From: Candidatus Paraprevotella stercoravium
Lineage (GTDB): Bacteria; Bacteroidota; Bacteroidia; Bacteroidales; Bacteroidaceae
Length of the DNA stretch: 64,000 bases
Direction: 5' to 3'
Assembly (NCBI GenBank): GCA_944320795.1
Contig: CALUIU010000003.1
Span: forward strand, 92,738-156,737
This document shows positions 62,265 through 64,000 of the stretch, one piece after another. The position numbers and the translations under genes are program-made. The notes beneath the pieces are model-generated. The model saw nothing but the letters and a program-made list of their open reading frames with translations, was not told the origin of the DNA and ran no database searches. Every line of letters starts with the position of its first letter. Position 1 is the first letter of the stretch.

Positions 62265-63617
62265 ATGAAAGAGAATGTGAAGGAAACGCTTGATTTCGGC
62301 ACGATGGAAGTGTCGCGCCTGTTTCGCAAACTGTTTTTCCCCACGCTGTTGGGAATGGTCTTTTCGGCTGTTTTCGTCATTACTGATGGTATTTTTGTGG
62401 GGCGCGGTATCGGTAGTGATGCTCTGGCTGCAGTAAATATCACAGCCCCTTTGTTCCTGATAAATACCGGTATCGGACTGATGTTCGGAGTGGGCGCTTC
62501 GGTTGCCGCTTCCATAGCCCTTTCGCGTGGTAGGGAGCGTCTGGCCCGTGCCTACATTACGCAGTCGGTGTATGTCGGTTCGCTGCTGTTGATTTTGCTT
62601 TGGGGTATAGTACTCTGTTTTTCCCCTCAGGTGGCCCGTTTTTTCGGCAGTTCGGAGCGTCTGCTCCCCTTGGCCTTGGAATATATGCACTGGTTCCTGC
62701 CTTTCTTTGTGTTCAGCGCTCTGCTCAATTCGGGTATGTTTTTTGTGCGGCTCGACGGGTCGCCCCGTTATGCCATGCTCTGCAATGTGGTGCCCGCACT
62801 CATAAATATCGCTCTCGACTACTGGTTCATTTTCGGACTGGGGTGGGGCATGATGGGCGCGGCTCTGGCCACCAGTCTGGGCTATATACTCGGTGCGCTG
62901 ATGATTGTGGGTTATCTGTTGCGTCCCACCATCACCTTGCGTCTGATGTCTTTGCAACGTACCCGTAGCGGATGGCGCCAGTTGTGCCGCCACACCCGCA
63001 CCATAATGCGTCTGGGGCTATCCTCTTTCCTTTGTGAGGCAGCTATTGCCACCATGATGTTTGTAGGAAACTACGTGTTCATGCACTATCTGTATGAGGA
63101 CGGAGTGGCTGCATTCAGCATAGCCTGCTACTTCTTTCCCATCATCTTTATGGTCTATAACGCCATTGCCCAGTCGGCACTGCCCATTCTGAGCTACAAT
63201 CACGGATGCGGTGCGCGCGGACGCATGCATCAGGCTTTGCGCCAGGCGCTGATTACTGCCGTAGCCGCCGGAGCGCTCTGTCTGGCGGTCACCGCCCTGT
63301 TCTGTCCCCAGATTGTCCGTTGGTTTCTCGAGCCCCATTATCCGGCCTATGCTCTGGCCGTGGAGGGACTGCCCCTGTTTGCCTGCGGCTTTGTATTCTT
63401 TGGGGTGAACATTGTGAGCATCGGCTACTTTCAGAGTCTGGAGCGCGACCGCATGGCCTTGCTCGTCACTCTGTTGCGCGGTTTTGTCTTTATTGTGCTT
63501 TGCTTCGGGCTGCTTCCTCTTTGGTTAGGTGCTGCCGGTATCTGGCTGGCCGTACCGATGGCCGAGTTGCTGACGTTTCTTTTTTGGGTCACCGTTTATT
63601 GCCGCCAAGAGAAATGA
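62265..63617 (+). CDS. MATE family efflux transporter
   Basis: A 450-aa inner membrane exporter with twelve hydrophobic helices, driven by Na+ or H+. FFPTLLGMVFSAVFVITDGI and SDALAAVNITAPLFLI at the N-terminus and the matching motif in the second half (GVAAFSIACYFFPIIF) are typical of the DinF/NorM-like Bacteroidetes group. ATG 62265 (MKENVKETLDFG) was chosen over upstream starts because it follows the -7 element closely. Transported compound unknown. A Crp/Fnr-type gene follows 40 nt later. Confidence 0.92.
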   Translation: MKENVKETLDFGTMEVSRLFRKLFFPTLLGMVFSAVFVITDGIFVGRGIGSDALAAVNITAPLFLINTGIGLMFGVGASVAASIALSRGRERLARAYITQSVYVGSLLLILLWGIVLCFSPQVARFFGSSERLLPLALEYMHWFLPFFVFSALLNSGMFFVRLDGSPRYAMLCNVVPALINIALDYWFIFGLGWGMMGAALATSLGYILGALMIVGYLLRPTITLRLMSLQRTRSGWRQLCRHTRTIMRLGLSSFLCEAAIATMMFVGNYVFMHYLYEDGVAAFSIACYFFPIIFMVYNAIAQSALPILSYNHGCGARGRMHQALRQALITAVAAGALCLAVTALFCPQIVRWFLEPHYPAYALAVEGLPLFACGFVFFGVNIVSIGYFQSLERDRMALLVTLLRGFVFIVLCFGLLPLWLGAAGIWLAVPMAELLTFLFWVTVYCRQEK

Positions 63618-63657
63618 TGGCTATCTTTGCCGGAGGAAAGAATCATGAGAAAATCCG

Positions 63658-63990
63658 ATGAAGCAAGAAGTTTTGGAGCGCTTTTGCAGCAAATATGCCA
63701 TTACGGCAAACGATGCCGCTCATCTGCTTGAGCGCATGACGCTCGTTTCCTATCCCCGTGGCAGTTTTCTGGTGCGCGAAGGGGAGTGTAACAGTCATTT
63801 CTATATCATTGCCAGCGGCATCTGGCGCGGGTCGTTTGTGAATGATGACGGCACCGACCAGTCCCTTTGGTTCGCTTCGGCGGGGGAAGCCGTTTTTTCC
63901 ATCTGGGGCTATGCCGGAAGACGAAAAGAGGGTGTGTCAAAATACCCTCTTTATAACAGAAGATCGCTATATAGCCGAACTTTCTTATAA
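63658..63990 (+). pseudogene. Crp/Fnr family regulator, apparently interrupted
   Basis: The N-terminal cyclic-nucleotide-binding-like domain is clear (YPRGSFLVREGECNSHFYII, then DGTDQSLWFASAGEAVFSI), but after GYAG (about 63920) the expected beta-barrel end, dimer helix and winged helix are replaced by unrelated sequence that stops at 63988. The change falls at the start of a hairpin that looks like an insertion sequence end. A normal protein would be about 190-200 aa; only 110 codons remain. It follows the MATE gene and may once have regulated it. Confidence 0.6.
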
Positions 63991-64000
63991 AGTGGCCATA
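63925..64000. mobile_element. Possible insertion sequence end
   Basis: AAAGAGGG (63925-63932) and CCCTCTTT (63945-63952) enclose TGTGTCAAAATA. GAGGGTGTGTCAAAAT-type termini are typical of insertion sequences in Bacteroidales. The coding similarity to Crp/Fnr ends here. The rest of the element lies beyond the window. Confidence 0.45.

Overview
The window looks like chromosomal DNA of a gut Bacteroidales, most likely Bacteroidaceae (Bacteroides or Phocaeicola). The evidence is gene content (a large GH2 beta-galactosidase with a C-terminal F5/8 domain, DUF4252 with an ECF sigma factor, imelysin, CcsBA, a sufBCDS operon, biosynthetic arginine decarboxylase) and promoters of the Bacteroides type, with a -33 TTTG or TTG and a -7 TAnnTTTG spaced 19-20 nt. 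Genes are densely packed on both strands and most are housekeeping. No prophage, CRISPR array, rRNA gene or conjugative element was seen.

Layout. 1-7.2 kb: ybeY end, a palindromic intergenic repeat, a minus-strand block (GNAT-like protein, parE, coaD, S41 protease), then an OmpA-family gene. 7.2-18.8 kb, the most distinctive region: a minus-strand regulator (RIC/ScdA-like N-terminus, hemerythrin-like domain, LuxR helix-turn-helix) diverges from two porin-like barrels, an imelysin lipoprotein, a DUF1111 c-type cytochrome, a one-heme lipoprotein and a RidA-like protein, followed by the cytochrome c assembly factor CcsBA. 18.8-23.7 kb: THUMP-like methyltransferase, VanX-like dipeptidase, EptA-like phosphoethanolamine transferase and a membrane PHP-domain protein. 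24.1-26.7 kb: tRNA-Met, HAD hydrolase, ribF, CPBP protease. 26.9-30.9 kb: beta-galactosidase. 31.3-32.8 kb: ECF sigma factor, putative anti-sigma factor, DUF4252 protein. 32.9-38.5 kb: topA-aroK-speA-argB on the minus strand. 38.5-44.3 kb: NUDIX hydrolase, an unknown membrane protein, a BlaI-like remnant with a lipoprotein, HIT protein, greA, and a thioredoxin-fold lipoprotein. 44.5-51.8 kb: pnp, a tandem-repeat lipoprotein, two duplicated tRNA-Asn genes, PfkB/adenosine kinase, a second S41 protease. 51.9-64 kb: rimP-nusA-infB-cvpA, sufBCDS, a MATE transporter, and a Crp/Fnr regulator that appears disrupted at the window end.

How the parts may work together. The 8.4-18.8 kb genes form a plausible unit: envelope-exposed c-type cytochromes and an imelysin (a family tied to iron), porins to bring in a substrate, the factor that attaches heme to cytochromes, and a regulator with a di-iron type sensor fold. 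The link is supported by an identical 18-nt box at the same distance from the -7 element in front of both the first porin gene and ccsBA. The ccsBA leader also carries two terminator-like hairpins and a 33-codon ORF that runs through the first one, suggesting attenuation. What the system respires, detoxifies or imports cannot be read from sequence.

Other structure worth attention: 99-bp tandem repeats in a lipoprotein gene flanked by direct repeats, a 153-bp perfect duplication carrying tRNA-Asn, terminator-like hairpins in the greA and rimP leaders, and a decayed BlaI-type repressor that still has a dyad operator.
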